64,000 nucleotides of DNA from Neobacillus rhizophilus (GCF_018343535.1 NZ_JAGYPF010000002.1:832103-896102), one strand, 5' to 3'; shown: positions 17,144 to 26,890, numbered from the stretch's first letter. Notes: generated by a model from the sequence alone, not told the origin. Translations and numbers: made by a program.

Positions 17144-17305
17144 TGTCGTGAGATCAGAAGATTTTTGAGAGAAGTGAGGAAAATGTAATTTACTCCAGAT
17201 TACACTAATTAATGTCGTGTGAACACGTGTTTTTGTCGTGAATGACTAAAATGATATTGTGACCCTCCGAAACTTTGTCGTAAAAGCCCTAATTTATGTA
17301 GTGAG
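17144..17305 (+). repeat. 21-bp-period intergenic array C, core TGTCGTGA
   Basis: Clear units start at 17213, 17234, 17255, 17276 and 17297, exactly 21 bases apart (TGTCGTGT, TGTCGTGA, TATTGTGA, TGTCGTAA, TGTAGTGA). A further good copy lies at 17144, with decayed sequence between. The core differs in sequence from the other arrays but shares their period, and like them it lies next to terminators, here between the convergent DUF5667 gene and secA. Confidence 0.8.
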
Positions 17306-17330
17306 GACTAATTCGACTGCAACAAAACTA

Positions 17331-17362
17331 AAAAAAGAGCCGGCAACCTAATTGCCGACTCC
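17331..17362 (-). terminator. Terminator of secA
   Basis: On the minus strand GAGTCGGCAAT pairs with GTTGCCGGCTC across a short loop and is followed by TTTTTTAG, 17 bases past the secA stop. Confidence 0.9.
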
Positions 17363-17378
17363 ATCTCAAATGCGAATA

Positions 17379-19889
17379 TTATTTCCCTGCCCCATGGCAA
17401 TTCTTATACTTCTTCCCGCTTCCGCAAGGGCATGGGTCATTCCGTCCAACATTCTCCTTATTTAGCTTCGGCTTCTTCTTAACAGCCTCGCCGTCTTCCT
17501 TCGGGTTTACGGCATGGCCCTGGGCAACCTCTTGGCGCTCAAGGTTATTACGAATTTCCGCCTTCAGGATGTACATGGCCGCTTCATCCTCAATGGATTC
17601 AACCATTGCCTCGAACATTGCAAGACCTTCATGCTGGTACTCACGTAAAGGATCCGTTTGTCCGTAAGCCCGTAGGTGAATCCCTTGGCGTAGCTGGTCC
17701 ATCGCATCGATGTGGTCAATCCATTTTGAATCAACTGCTCGCAAGGTAACAACCTTTTCGAACTCACGCATTTGCTCAGGAGACAGAAGCTGTTCTTTTT
17801 CATCGTAGTGCTCCTTACACTTGGCAAAGATAAATTCAACAATCTCTTCCTGATCCTTGCCGCGCAAGTCCTCAACCGTCACGTCGCCTTCCCCAAGCAG
17901 GTTTGCATGGGCAAAGTCGATAATCCCTTTAAGATTCCATTCTTCTTCATCCATATGCCCAGGCGCATTGACCTCGACGTGGCGCTGAATGGACCGTAAA
18001 ATCATATTTTGAACAATTTCACGTAAATTCTCAGATTCCAGCACTTCGTCACGCTGCGTATAAATAATTTCGCGCTGCTGGCGAAGTACATCATCATATT
18101 GCAATAGCTGCTTACGGGCGTCAAAGTTGTTGCCCTCCACGCGTTTCTGTGCACTTTCTACAGCACGGGATACCATTTTACTTTGAATTGGCTGGGTATC
18201 ATCCATGCCAAGCTTTTGCATCATTGCTTTCATATTGTCAGAACCGAAGCGGCGCATCAATTCATCTTCCATGGACAAGTAGAACTGAGTAATACCAGGA
18301 TCCCCTTGACGTCCGGAACGACCACGCAGCTGGTTATCAATACGGCGGCTCTCGTGACGCTCGGTACCAATTACTGCAAGTCCGCCCAGCTCTTTAACGC
18401 CTTCGCCGAGTTTAATATCGGTACCGCGTCCGGCCATGTTCGTCGCAATCGTAACCGCACCAGCATATCCTGCTTCAGCGATGATTTCTGCTTCACGTGC
18501 ATGGTTTTTCGCGTTCAAGACATTGTGGCGTACACCCTTTTTCAAAAGCAGCCGGGAAATCAGTTCAGAAGTCTCAATTGCGACTGTACCTACAAGCACA
18601 GGCTGTCCCTTTTGATGGCGCTCGGCAATATCTTCAACAACGGCGCGGAACTTGCCTTCCATTGATGCGTAAATTAAATCTGCACGGTCATCACGAGCAA
18701 TCGGGCGGTTTGTCGGAATGACGATAACGTTCATATTATAAATGTTGCGGAATTCTTCTTCTTCCGTTTTCGCCGTACCAGTCATACCGGATAATTTTTC
18801 ATACATCCGGAAGTAGTTCTGGAACGTAATGGTCGCCATCGTCATACTTTCGTTTTGTATTTCGACGCCTTCCTTGGCTTCAATCGCCTGGTGCAAGCCC
18901 TCGCTGTAACGACGGCCCTTCATCAGACGGCCAGTAAATTGGTCAACGATGACAATTTCGCCATCCTGCACGACATAATCGACATCTAGGTGCATCGTCA
19001 CAATCGCCTTTAGCGCTTGGTTAATATGATGGTTCAATGTTACATGAGAAATATCAAACAAGTTTTCAATGCCAAATGCTTTCTCTGATTTGCTGATACC
19101 CTCTTCGGTCAGCATAACAGCTTTTGTTTTTTCATCGTACGTATAATCAACGTCCTTCGCCAACGTCCGTACAAACGCATTCGCTTGCATATAAAGAACC
19201 GTCGACTTCTGGGCAGAGCCTGAGATAATCAGCGGTGTCCGCGCCTCGTCAATTAAGATCGAGTCGACCTCGTCAATGACGGCAAAATAAAGAGGGCGCT
19301 GAACCTTTTGCTCTTTGTATAGGACCATGTTATCACGCAGGTAATCGAAGCCGAACTCGTTGTTCGTACCATACGTAATATCGCAGGCATAAGCAGCTTG
19401 TTTTTCATCCTTATCCATGCTGTTTAAGTTCAATCCAACGGTCAGTCCTAAAAATTCATACAACTGGCCCATTTCGGTTGCGTCGCGGCTTGCCAGATAT
19501 TCGTTGACCGTGATAACATGCACGCCTTTTCCGGACAAAGCATTTAAGTAAACCGGCATTGTCGCCGTTAATGTTTTACCTTCACCGGTCTTCATTTCGG
19601 AAATATTACCCTCATGGAGAGAAATACCCCCCATCAGCTGAACATGGTATGGATAAAGGCCAAGCACGCGGCGGGCACCCTCACGGACAACCGCAAACGC
19701 CTCAACCAATAGGTCATCAAGCGTTTCGCCCTTTTGGTAGCGGGCCTTGAACTCTTCCGTCTTTTCACGTAGCTGCTCGTCAGTTAAACGTTCTGTTTCC
19801 GAGGCAATCGCATCAATTTTTGCAGCCAGCTTGTCCAGCCGTTTCAGCTCACGTTTATTTAGGTCAAACACTTTATTTAAAATCCCCAT
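17379..19889 (-). CDS. secA: Preprotein translocase ATPase SecA
   Basis: An 836-residue SecA, the ATPase that pushes unfolded preproteins through SecYEG. Walker A is [11 protein letters not shown] (about residue 103), the DEAD-type Walker B is [16 protein letters not shown] (about 207), and the second nucleotide-binding domain has [10 protein letters not shown] (about 490) and [13 protein letters not shown]. The C-terminal zinc and SecB-type tail is [15 protein letters not shown]. The length is normal for Bacillus. It lies on the minus strand, whereas hpf and prfB are on the plus strand. In B. subtilis hpf, secA and prfB are all codirectional, so secA is inverted here relative to its flanks, and the cytochrome island sits between it and prfB. 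Confidence 0.97.
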   Translation of the reverse strand: MGILNKVFDLNKRELKRLDKLAAKIDAIASETERLTDEQLREKTEEFKARYQKGETLDDLLVEAFAVVREGARRVLGLYPYHVQLMGGISLHEGNISEMKTGEGKTLTATMPVYLNALSGKGVHVITVNEYLASRDATEMGQLYEFLGLTVGLNLNSMDKDEKQAAYACDITYGTNNEFGFDYLRDNMVLYKEQKVQRPLYFAVIDEVDSILIDEARTPLIISGSAQKSTVLYMQANAFVRTLAKDVDYTYDEKTKAVMLTEEGISKSEKAFGIENLFDISHVTLNHHINQALKAIVTMHLDVDYVVQDGEIVIVDQFTGRLMKGRRYSEGLHQAIEAKEGVEIQNESMTMATITFQNYFRMYEKLSGMTGTAKTEEEEFRNIYNMNVIVIPTNRPIARDDRADLIYASMEGKFRAVVEDIAERHQKGQPVLVGTVAIETSELISRLLLKKGVRHNVLNAKNHAREAEIIAEAGYAGAVTIATNMAGRGTDIKLGEGVKELGGLAVIGTERHESRRIDNQLRGRSGRQGDPGITQFYLSMEDELMRRFGSDNMKAMMQKLGMDDTQPIQSKMVSRAVESAQKRVEGNNFDARKQLLQYDDVLRQQREIIYTQRDEVLESENLREIVQNMILRSIQRHVEVNAPGHMDEEEWNLKGIIDFAHANLLGEGDVTVEDLRGKDQEEIVEFIFAKCKEHYDEKEQLLSPEQMREFEKVVTLRAVDSKWIDHIDAMDQLRQGIHLRAYGQTDPLREYQHEGLAMFEAMVESIEDEAAMYILKAEIRNNLERQEVAQGHAVNPKEDGEAVKKKPKLNKENVGRNDPCPCGSGKKYKNCHGAGK

Positions 19890-20375
19890 ATTTGATGAAA
19901 CGCTCCTTTTATCTGAGACTCAAAAGCATTTTTTGAAAAAGTGAATCCAATAAAAATCTCTAATTTTCCTATTTAATCTTACCATTTTCACTATGCAGGT
20001 GACAACAATGGAAGAAACTCAGCGGAAATTCCCGGACATACGTCCTATTATCCGCTTCAATTATGACAAATCCATGAAAAATGCATAGAACTTTTGGTTT
20101 GCCTTTTAGAGTCTATGGCTATTTGTATATTTTAAAAATAATATGCATAAAAATTAGTTCTAATACATCTTATCACTCTGTGTATATTGTTAACTAAACC
20201 GCTAGATTACAACGTTTGTATGTTGTTTATCTAGTGAATTGTAGCAATTCTGTGAATGTAAAAATATTCACAAATTGTACATTGGATTCTTCTTTTTAAT
20301 GTAAGATACTACCTTTAGAGAGGTAGCAAAGGAAAATAAATAGAGAACCAATTAAATATGGGAAGGGTGAGGAAA
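19890..20375. other. secA-cytochrome divergent intergenic region
   Basis: This gap of nearly 500 bases separates the divergent secA and cytochrome operons and must hold both promoters. I see no gene in it. Close to the cytochrome side are ResD-like sites (annotated separately) and an extended -10-like TGTAAGAT near 20299. The secA-proximal half shows nothing distinctive. Confidence 0.6.
20251..20274. promoter_or_regulatory. Inverted repeat resembling a ResD/redox regulator site
   Basis: TGTGAAT, eight bases, ATTCACA form a palindrome about 100 bases upstream of the first cytochrome start. Read on the minus strand, the right arm gives TTTGTGAAT, which is the ResD consensus as I remember it. 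A further half-site AGTGAAT occurs near 20233. The spacing does not fit a canonical Fnr box (TGTGA-N6-TCACA). Control by ResD under low oxygen is an inference. Confidence 0.5.
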
Positions 20376-21776
20376 ATGGCCTTTTGGGGGAAAAAGAAAA
20401 AAGAAACCAATCCCGATGCAAGAGAAGATAGAAAAGCTGGCCTTTTTCGCAAGCTTTGGCAAAAGCTTAGAAACATAGATTGGAAGGATCCGGTCACACG
20501 CTGGAAAGTCATGTTCATTTCACTAATTGGGTTGATTGTTGTCGGCGGGGGAAGTTATGGCGCTCTTACTTTAACCAACTCGCCGACTTTTTGTTCAAGC
20601 TGTCACGAAATGGCGCCGGAATATTCTACATTCACGGCAAGTGCCCACAATAATATCACTTGCGTCCAGTGCCATATCAAACCAGGGACAATCAATATGC
20701 TTACACACAAAGTGAAATCCCTGAAGGAAGTTTATTATCATGTCACAGGGGTGCCAAAACAAATTGTCCAAACTGAAGAAGAAGTCGTATCTAACGAAAA
20801 CTGTATGCAATGCCACTCCAAGAACCGCCTTGTCACTGCATCCGGTGACCTAAAGGTTAACCACAAAGGGCATATTGATGAAGGCATTCCATGTATCTCT
20901 TGCCACGCCGGTGTGGTTCACGCCAAAATGGCAGCCCGCGGCATCAACACAGATGAGGTTCGCGGCGATTTCACGAAAGAAACAGCTGAAAAAATCATGG
21001 AAAAGAAATACTTGCGCCCGAACATGGGTACCTGTATCGATTGTCATGACAAAGTGAACAATGGCGAAAAGCCTTGGAAAGATGTTTCTTACCTTGTTCC
21101 GCCGAATCCGGAGGAAGTTGAGAAAAAGATTGATGAAACTAAAAAAGAATCAGTCAGTGAAACTGCGAAGGAAACAACAGCAAAACCTGCAGAAGGAACT
21201 CCCGGAAGCGGAACGGCTGAAGAATTAGCAAAGGCACATGAAGAAAAAACGCAGGAGCTAATTTTACAAGCAATCGGTAAGCAGCAAAAAGACGTTAAAA
21301 TCTCAATGTCCTGTGAAACCTGTCATAAAAAATTAAACATTCCTAAAACGCATAAAGCAGTTGATTGGAATCAGAACCACGGTACGACAGCCATTCTAAA
21401 GCTGGATCAATGTATGAACTGCCACCAGGATTCCAAGTGGATAAGAGAAATTCCGAAGGAAGACATCATTTCCTTGCTCAAAATGGGCAATGAAAAAGTA
21501 ATATACACGCCTAACGTTACTCTTGCAAAAGACCAGGCCCGTACCAATAAGTTTTGCGCTGCTTGCCACGCAGACCGGCCAGCAGGGCACGGTGAGAGCG
21601 ATCAATGGCTGACTGCTCACGCCAGCCAAGCAAAAACAGCAGACCAAAAGGCAGAATGTTTTGTCTGTCACGATCGTGAAAAACCGGCTGCCGATTCAAC
21701 TAGTGCCAAGGCACCTACAGATGTTTATTGTCAATACTGTCATAGAACTGGCTTTAAGTCGGATGTAAAAAACTAA
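20376..21776 (+). CDS. Membrane-anchored decahaem cytochrome c (NapC/NirT-like N-terminus)
   Basis: A 466-residue protein with a basic cytoplasmic start, one membrane anchor at about residues 46-68, and ten CXXCH haem motifs between residues 73 and 456 (CSSCH, CVQCH, CMQCH, CISCH, CIDCH, CETCH, CMNCH, CAACH, CFVCH, CQYCH). The first part, with the pair CSSCHEMAPEY/CVQCHIK, resembles NapC/NirT quinol dehydrogenases that pass electrons from menaquinol to outside acceptors. A Glu/Lys/Thr-rich linker (about 240-310) separates haems 5 and 6. ATG 20376 is chosen over 20358 because of the GGGTGAGG just upstream. It is first in a co-directional run through 26692 and probably the electron entry point. 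Confidence 0.88.
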   Translation: MAFWGKKKKETNPDAREDRKAGLFRKLWQKLRNIDWKDPVTRWKVMFISLIGLIVVGGGSYGALTLTNSPTFCSSCHEMAPEYSTFTASAHNNITCVQCHIKPGTINMLTHKVKSLKEVYYHVTGVPKQIVQTEEEVVSNENCMQCHSKNRLVTASGDLKVNHKGHIDEGIPCISCHAGVVHAKMAARGINTDEVRGDFTKETAEKIMEKKYLRPNMGTCIDCHDKVNNGEKPWKDVSYLVPPNPEEVEKKIDETKKESVSETAKETTAKPAEGTPGSGTAEELAKAHEEKTQELILQAIGKQQKDVKISMSCETCHKKLNIPKTHKAVDWNQNHGTTAILKLDQCMNCHQDSKWIREIPKEDIISLLKMGNEKVIYTPNVTLAKDQARTNKFCAACHADRPAGHGESDQWLTAHASQAKTADQKAECFVCHDREKPAADSTSAKAPTDVYCQYCHRTGFKSDVKN

Positions 21777-21799
21777 TAAATTGACAGGAGGGTCGCTAT

Positions 21800-22963
21800 A
21801 TGGATGAAGAGCAAAAGCAAGAACGATCGGCCCCTCCCCGTTTTCGTTACAAGGGATTTAAATTTTTGACGCTGACACTGTTTTTTCTAGCCCTGTTTTT
21901 CTTTCTTGGATTTTCAGGGCTAGAAGCAACATCTAGCTCGAAGTTTTGCTCATCATGTCATGAGATGAAACCTGAGTACTATACGTGGAAGGCCTCCACG
22001 CACAGCGAAGTGGAATGCGTTAACTGCCATATTGGGGAGGGAGTAGAGAATCTCACTAAGGCAAAAGCAAACGGATTAGCACAGCTTTATAAAAAAACTG
22101 CTGATGCCTATACTGCTCCAATTCAAATGCCAAAAAACATACCCAATTCTGCTTGTGAAAAGTGTCATAACATGGAAACGCGAGAAGTTACATCTTCTGG
22201 CGACCTGATTATTCCACATGATAAGCACTTGGCAAAAGATATTAAATGTACCCAGTGTCATAGCGGGGTTGCACACGGGAAAATTGCAGAACGAAATGTG
22301 ACGTTTAAATCGGACTATGAAAAGTGGGATGACACACTTGGAAAGTCGATGATGAGCGATGTCAAATTTACAAGTCCCAAAATGGAAACCTGTATGGAGT
22401 GCCACGAGCTACGCAATGTCTCCAATAAATGTGAGACATGCCATAATGCAGGAATGGAGCCTAAATCGCACAAGAAGGCTGATTTCAAAACAAAAAATCA
22501 TGGCACTTTAGCAAAAGAGGATATTAAAAGTTGCAATAAATGCCATGGACTTATGTCCGAAACAGAAGTAGAAGGCATAAAAGAGGTTCCGGCTTCACAG
22601 CAATTTTTAAGTAATGGAGCGAACAAATCAAAACAAATATCCGCTCAAGACTATGCAAAAGAAAATACTTTTTGCCAGAATTGTCACACGACAAAACCGG
22701 AAACCCACGTAAAAGGATTTGTCAATATACACGGTGCAATTGCAAAAAATAGCAAGGAAAAATGTCTTGCCTGCCACGATTACCAAAAAACAGGCTTTAA
22801 TGATAGTAAGACCGTTGCATGCAGCAGCTGTCACCCGGCCATGCATGATGGCAAGAACTTTAAGGAACGTCACCCAATTAATATTAATGGGGTTACAGCG
22901 CCGACTGAACAGTGCTACACCTGTCACAACAGGCCAAAATGTGAATCGTGTCATAAAGAATAA
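21800..22963 (+). CDS. Membrane-anchored dodecahaem cytochrome c (NapC/NirT-like N-terminus)
   Basis: A 387-residue protein with one N-terminal anchor (about residues 22-42) and twelve CXXCH motifs from residue 50 to the C-terminus (CSSCH, CVNCH, CEKCH, CTQCH, CMECH, CETCH, CNKCH, CQNCH, CLACH, CSSCH, CYTCH, CESCH). Many additional His residues are available as second axial ligands. The first pair again looks like NapC/NirT, so this is a paralogue of the preceding decahaem protein with extra haems. ACAGGAGGG lies ten bases before the ATG, 23 bases after the previous stop. Probably a wall-spanning electron carrier; no catalytic domain is visible. Confidence 0.9.
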   Translation: MDEEQKQERSAPPRFRYKGFKFLTLTLFFLALFFFLGFSGLEATSSSKFCSSCHEMKPEYYTWKASTHSEVECVNCHIGEGVENLTKAKANGLAQLYKKTADAYTAPIQMPKNIPNSACEKCHNMETREVTSSGDLIIPHDKHLAKDIKCTQCHSGVAHGKIAERNVTFKSDYEKWDDTLGKSMMSDVKFTSPKMETCMECHELRNVSNKCETCHNAGMEPKSHKKADFKTKNHGTLAKEDIKSCNKCHGLMSETEVEGIKEVPASQQFLSNGANKSKQISAQDYAKENTFCQNCHTTKPETHVKGFVNIHGAIAKNSKEKCLACHDYQKTGFNDSKTVACSSCHPAMHDGKNFKERHPININGVTAPTEQCYTCHNRPKCESCHKE

Positions 22964-22992
22964 TGGTAATTAACCAGATTAGGAGGGCGAAT

Positions 22993-23688
22993 ATGGAAGC
23001 GCAAATACAGCCTAATGCCCAGGAACCTACGAGAAGCTCCCAAAAAGAAATTAAAGTAAAAAGTGACCGTTTTAAATGGTGGCAATCCCTTATCCTCCTT
23101 GTGGGAACCTTGGCAATATGTTTATCTGCAGGCTATTACATTAGTGAAAAATACTTGTGGAACCAGAAGGATGACGAAATTGCCAAACAATTGGCCTATA
23201 ATAAAACACTTGTGGAGCAAAAACCAAATGATCCGAGCTTAAGGGTTCAGCTAGGATATACCTACTTCCTAAAAGGTGACAATAGTAACGCCATCAAGGA
23301 ATATCAAACTGCAAAGAACTTGGATAAAAATTTTTATGCAGCCTATTTAAACTTGGCGATTGTATATGATCAAGAGAATAGAACGGACGATGCACTTCAA
23401 ATGGCCACCAAGGCTGCAAAGCTGGCACCGCAGGACTATAAAAGTCTTCTACTAAAAGCTAGAAGCTATAGAAAGCTAAAAATGTATAAAGAAGCAACAG
23501 CGGCATTGGAACAAGCAAATCGTTTCAAACCGGGCAATACAGATGTTATTTATGAGACTGGCTTAGTGGCCGAAGACCAAGGAAAGCTAAAAGAGGCAGA
23601 GGATATCTACAAAGAATCACTTTCTTACGACCCTACCTTTAAACCAGCAATCAAAGCATTGGATCGAATAAAGTCTAAAAACAAATAG
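22993..23688 (+). CDS. Membrane-anchored TPR protein of the cytochrome operon
   Basis: A 231-residue protein with one N-terminal membrane segment (about residues 32-50) and an outside-facing domain of about four tetratricopeptide repeats (PNDPSLRVQLGYTYF, NFYAAYLNLAIVYD and following). AGGAGGG seven bases before ATG 22993 sets the start; an upstream in-frame ATG overlaps the previous gene. TPR proteins resembling NrfG or CcmH help apocytochromes meet the haem ligation machinery in other bacteria. By position, between cytochrome genes, this one may have a similar assembly or scaffold role, which is inference. Confidence 0.85.
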   Translation: MEAQIQPNAQEPTRSSQKEIKVKSDRFKWWQSLILLVGTLAICLSAGYYISEKYLWNQKDDEIAKQLAYNKTLVEQKPNDPSLRVQLGYTYFLKGDNSNAIKEYQTAKNLDKNFYAAYLNLAIVYDQENRTDDALQMATKAAKLAPQDYKSLLLKARSYRKLKMYKEATAALEQANRFKPGNTDVIYETGLVAEDQGKLKEAEDIYKESLSYDPTFKPAIKALDRIKSKNK

Positions 23689-23707
23689 TGAAGGAGATGG
23701 AAATGCC

Positions 23708-24676
23708 ATGAAAAAGAAGACCACCTATATATGGATGGGATCCATAGTGGCACTTAGCATCGTGCTGTTTGCAGTCATCTACTTTTTCCATCTTCAGGAT
23801 GACGCAATAAAAGTAGCAGATAATTTGAAGACTGGCGGGCAACCAACATTGAGTTACTATATCCAAGGGGATTTGAATGATCCTCTTGAGAAACCGATGG
23901 ATGTAACAAAAGTTGGAGAATTCGTTTATGTGACTGACACAAATCACAAACAGGTTCAGGTTTTTGATAGGTCTGGCACGCCAGTTTTTAAATTCGGCAA
24001 GGAAGGCACTGATAAAGGACAATTCGAATTTCCTTACGGCATTGCCGGGGATAAGGATGGAAACATCTATGTGGCGGACCTATACAATGCCAATATATCC
24101 ATCTTTAATGAAAAGGGGAAATTCATCAAATACTTTGAAGTGGCCGATAAAGCAGATCAATTAAAAGGTCCAGGAGGTTTACGGATATATAACAATCAGC
24201 TTTATGTAACTGATATTCCAAATAATAGAGTTGTAGTTTTTGATTTAAAAGGCAAAAAAATGCTTGAGATCACTAGTGTAACGGGAAAAGAAGACCTTCT
24301 CAATGCGCCGAATGCAGTGACCATTGACGATGACAAAAATATTTATGTCTCCGATACAGGAAAGCAACGACTGGTTGTCTATGATAAAACTGGAAAATAT
24401 AAGCGCACTATCAATGGCTCAGCAGACAATAAGGGCAGCTCCAAGTTTGTTAATCCACGAGGAATTGGGGTTGCTTCAAACGGTACGCTGTTAATGGTCG
24501 ATAACATGACCCATTATGTTTATGGCTTTGACAAGGATGGAAAGCAAATTTTCCAATTTGGCGGTATTGGAAGCGATAAGAACCAGTTTTATCTTCCAAA
24601 CGGATTATTTGTGGATGATAAAGGAGAAGTATTAATTACAGATACCGTAAACGCCAGGGTAGGTTTTTATTACTAA
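23708..24676 (+). CDS. Membrane-anchored NHL-repeat beta-propeller protein
   Basis: A 322-residue protein with one N-terminal anchor (about residues 7-27) and about six NHL repeats forming a beta-propeller (PMDVTKVGEFVYVTDT, FPYGIAGDKDGNIYVADL, APNAVTIDDDKNIYVSDT, NPRGIGVASNGTLL, LPNGLFVDDKGEVLITDT). No enzyme motif is present, so it is likely a binding or assembly module. It lies 20 bases after the TPR gene and upstream of an exported cytochrome. NHL proteins are recurrent neighbours of secreted multihaem cytochrome genes in metal-reducing bacteria (recalled, not checked), which suggests a role in cytochrome maturation or assembly. Confidence 0.87.
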   Translation: MKKKTTYIWMGSIVALSIVLFAVIYFFHLQDDAIKVADNLKTGGQPTLSYYIQGDLNDPLEKPMDVTKVGEFVYVTDTNHKQVQVFDRSGTPVFKFGKEGTDKGQFEFPYGIAGDKDGNIYVADLYNANISIFNEKGKFIKYFEVADKADQLKGPGGLRIYNNQLYVTDIPNNRVVVFDLKGKKMLEITSVTGKEDLLNAPNAVTIDDDKNIYVSDTGKQRLVVYDKTGKYKRTINGSADNKGSSKFVNPRGIGVASNGTLLMVDNMTHYVYGFDKDGKQIFQFGGIGSDKNQFYLPNGLFVDDKGEVLITDTVNARVGFYY

Positions 24677-24793
24677 AACACTTATTGCATTTTAGGAGGT
24701 GATGCCTTAAATAGAGGAAAAGAGCAGGTTTTAAGATTAATAGAGAGAGAGAGAAAAAGAGAAAAGAGCGAGAAAACAGGGAGGTTTTCTGGA

Positions 24794-26692
24794 ATGAGTA
24801 AGTTTAAATTCAGCTTCTCACTAGTCTTAACGATTATTCTAGTGGGAATACTCAGCACTTCTGTATTTGCTAGAGGCGCCTATTGGGGCAGCTTGACTGG
24901 CGACAACAGCGGCTGGTCATTTAAATTTATTAACACTAGCGATAAAGCTAAAGATTTCACTGTAAAAGTTTATTCAAATGAAGATGGTTATACTGATGCA
25001 TTGTATTCATCTCCTGTTAAAACAGCGGTAGCTCCACATCCAGAACCAACTGGTGCTGCGGGTGAGTATGTAACAGTTACTGTTACACCGGATAATGTTA
25101 ATTTCCAACTTGGTGTTATTTACAAATTTGTCCTGGTTGATGTTACAGATCCTGCCAAGGAAGTAGCTACTGAAACAAAATACGGTGTCACAACTGTAAA
25201 TGATACTAATAAGAAATTGTATAACGTTTCTGATGATCCTGAAATGGTAGACGTTGACGGTTCAGGGCTTGTGAACGCCAACCATACCGGTTTACCTGGC
25301 GCTGCCAGCAAAGGCGGCAATAAGCACGGTTTCTACCAAAACAACACAAACTCTTGCGCGGCCTGTCACCAAACGCACACCGCTGCCCAAGGTGAAGCTT
25401 TATTGTTTAAAGATGGCGTATACAGCACATGTTCTGCTTGTCATGATGGTACAACTGGTGCATATAACGCATTTGCAACATCATCTGCAGAAACTACAAA
25501 AGAAATTGCTGGTACTTTTAACATTAGTACTGATTCCGCACACAACGGTTCACTTCACCAATCAGACGGCTCAATTACTGTAAGTGCTGCTCCTGGTGGA
25601 GGTAAATCACAAGCAGTATGGGGTGGAGAATTTAACTGTGCAAGCTGCCACGCACCGCACGGAGCAGGTTCTACAATGGAAAATAACTTAAACATGGACC
25701 CACTAGGCTGGGGCGGAGTTGAGTACAAAGCATTACCTACGGGTGTAACACTTGATGGTGCAACTGATGCTCAAAAAGATTCTTTAAACGGTAAATTATT
25801 CAAGGATCTTACAATCATCGATTTAGATACCAATTCAGCTGCATTAGCATCATTCATTAAGCCATACGTTGTTGCTAAGAAAACTATAACAGCTGCTGAC
25901 CTTTCTACAGATAAAACAAAAGAAGGTTACATGTATTCTCGTGCAAATGTTCAGGTAGGCCAAAAGGTTATCCAAACCTACAGATGGACTGGCAAAGCTT
26001 ATGTTAGAGACTTCTCCCTATGGTTAAGAGGTTCCAGCCGTGAGGCAGCTAATACAGTCTTAACTGGTGCTCCTGCTACAGGTCTTACAATTGTTTGGAG
26101 AGATGGATTTGCATTTGGTGCTGCCACAGCTGTAGATGCTGTTTCTAAGGCACAAATCTCTTTAGGTATTGATGTTGAAACTACAACTAATATTAGATCA
26201 CTATTTGATAGTGGTTACACAAATTATATTTATGACAGTGGTACAGAAATGAGCAAATACTGTGCATCTTGTCACACTGACTATTTGTCTACCGTACGTA
26301 CTAACTTAACCGGTACTTATACTCAAGCACACCGCCATACAACTGGCAAGGATAACCTAACTTGCGTACGCTGCCACTACGGTCACGGTACTGATGCTAC
26401 AATCATGAAAGATTCCAACGATGAATCTTACTTTGAAGGCGATCATGCAGGAAAGTTAGACTATTATGTAGATCCTAACCCATCTTCTGCATTAAAACGT
26501 TACACTGGTATGTCAGTATGTTATGCTTGTCACGGTTCTGGCGGTCAGTTCATCAACAACCCTGCCAATGAAGCAATTGATGGACCTACAAGCACAATTT
26601 ATGGTTCTCATGCTGTTGTTAATGATGCCGGAGTTCAATATGACGACGGTGAAGCTCCATTAAAACCAGGTCAACCAGGTACTAGAGAATAA
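24794..26692 (+). CDS. Exported hexahaem cytochrome c
   Basis: A 632-residue protein with a cleavable signal peptide (about residues 1-26, STSVFARG) and six CXXCH motifs at residues 188, 213, 282, 490, 524 and 576. A 160-residue beta-rich domain precedes the first haem, and a 200-residue haem-free stretch separates the third and fourth. There is no anchor, lipobox or LPXTG, so the protein is probably released or held by partners. Codon use changes here to a smoother, highly expressed pattern compared with the preceding genes. GGGAGG lies nine bases before the ATG, after a long purine tract. It ends the operon that starts at 20376, with a terminator directly after the stop. Confidence 0.85.
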   Translation: MSKFKFSFSLVLTIILVGILSTSVFARGAYWGSLTGDNSGWSFKFINTSDKAKDFTVKVYSNEDGYTDALYSSPVKTAVAPHPEPTGAAGEYVTVTVTPDNVNFQLGVIYKFVLVDVTDPAKEVATETKYGVTTVNDTNKKLYNVSDDPEMVDVDGSGLVNANHTGLPGAASKGGNKHGFYQNNTNSCAACHQTHTAAQGEALLFKDGVYSTCSACHDGTTGAYNAFATSSAETTKEIAGTFNISTDSAHNGSLHQSDGSITVSAAPGGGKSQAVWGGEFNCASCHAPHGAGSTMENNLNMDPLGWGGVEYKALPTGVTLDGATDAQKDSLNGKLFKDLTIIDLDTNSAALASFIKPYVVAKKTITAADLSTDKTKEGYMYSRANVQVGQKVIQTYRWTGKAYVRDFSLWLRGSSREAANTVLTGAPATGLTIVWRDGFAFGAATAVDAVSKAQISLGIDVETTTNIRSLFDSGYTNYIYDSGTEMSKYCASCHTDYLSTVRTNLTGTYTQAHRHTTGKDNLTCVRCHYGHGTDATIMKDSNDESYFEGDHAGKLDYYVDPNPSSALKRYTGMSVCYACHGSGGQFINNPANEAIDGPTSTIYGSHAVVNDAGVQYDDGEAPLKPGQPGTRE

Positions 26693-26696
26693 AAAA

Positions 26697-26732
26697 AGCC
26701 AACAAATAGCGCCACTACTTGTTAGCTTTTGA
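26697..26732 (+). terminator. Terminator of the 20376-26692 cytochrome operon
   Basis: A 13-bp stem with wobble pairs (AGCCAACAAATAG with CTACTTGTTAGCT), then TTTTG, immediately after the stop codon. Confidence 0.85.
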
Positions 26733-26758
26733 AATAGTATATTTTAATTCTCACAAAG

Positions 26759-26795
26759 AGCAGGGCAGCAATTTTTGTTGCCTTGCTTTAATTTT
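26759..26795 (+). terminator. Second terminator-like hairpin
   Basis: AGCAGGGCAGCAA pairs with GTTGCCTTGCT and is followed by TTAATTTT. It may be a backup terminator for the hexahaem cytochrome gene. Confidence 0.6.
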
Positions 26796-26818
26796 ATTAT
26801 CCTATATCTGACACAAAA

Positions 26819-26837
26819 TTGTCAAACTTTTTGACAA
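26819..26837. promoter_or_regulatory. Perfect inverted repeat upstream of octahaem cytochrome gene
   Basis: TTGTCAAA, three bases, TTTGACAA: eight-base arms in perfect symmetry, about 56 bases upstream of the -10 box at 26893. It is shaped like a dimeric repressor or activator operator. The geometry resembles Rex sites, but the sequence differs from the TTGTGAA core, so I do not name a regulator. Confidence 0.5.
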
Positions 26838-26890
26838 AATATCGTCAATAAATTGCTTTATTTCTGCCTCAATTTCCGCCTATCTTCACT

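Noticed and set aside
20251-20272. Canonical Fnr box upstream of the cytochrome operon
   Set aside because: The TGTGA and TCACA arms are 12 bases apart instead of the six expected for Fnr.
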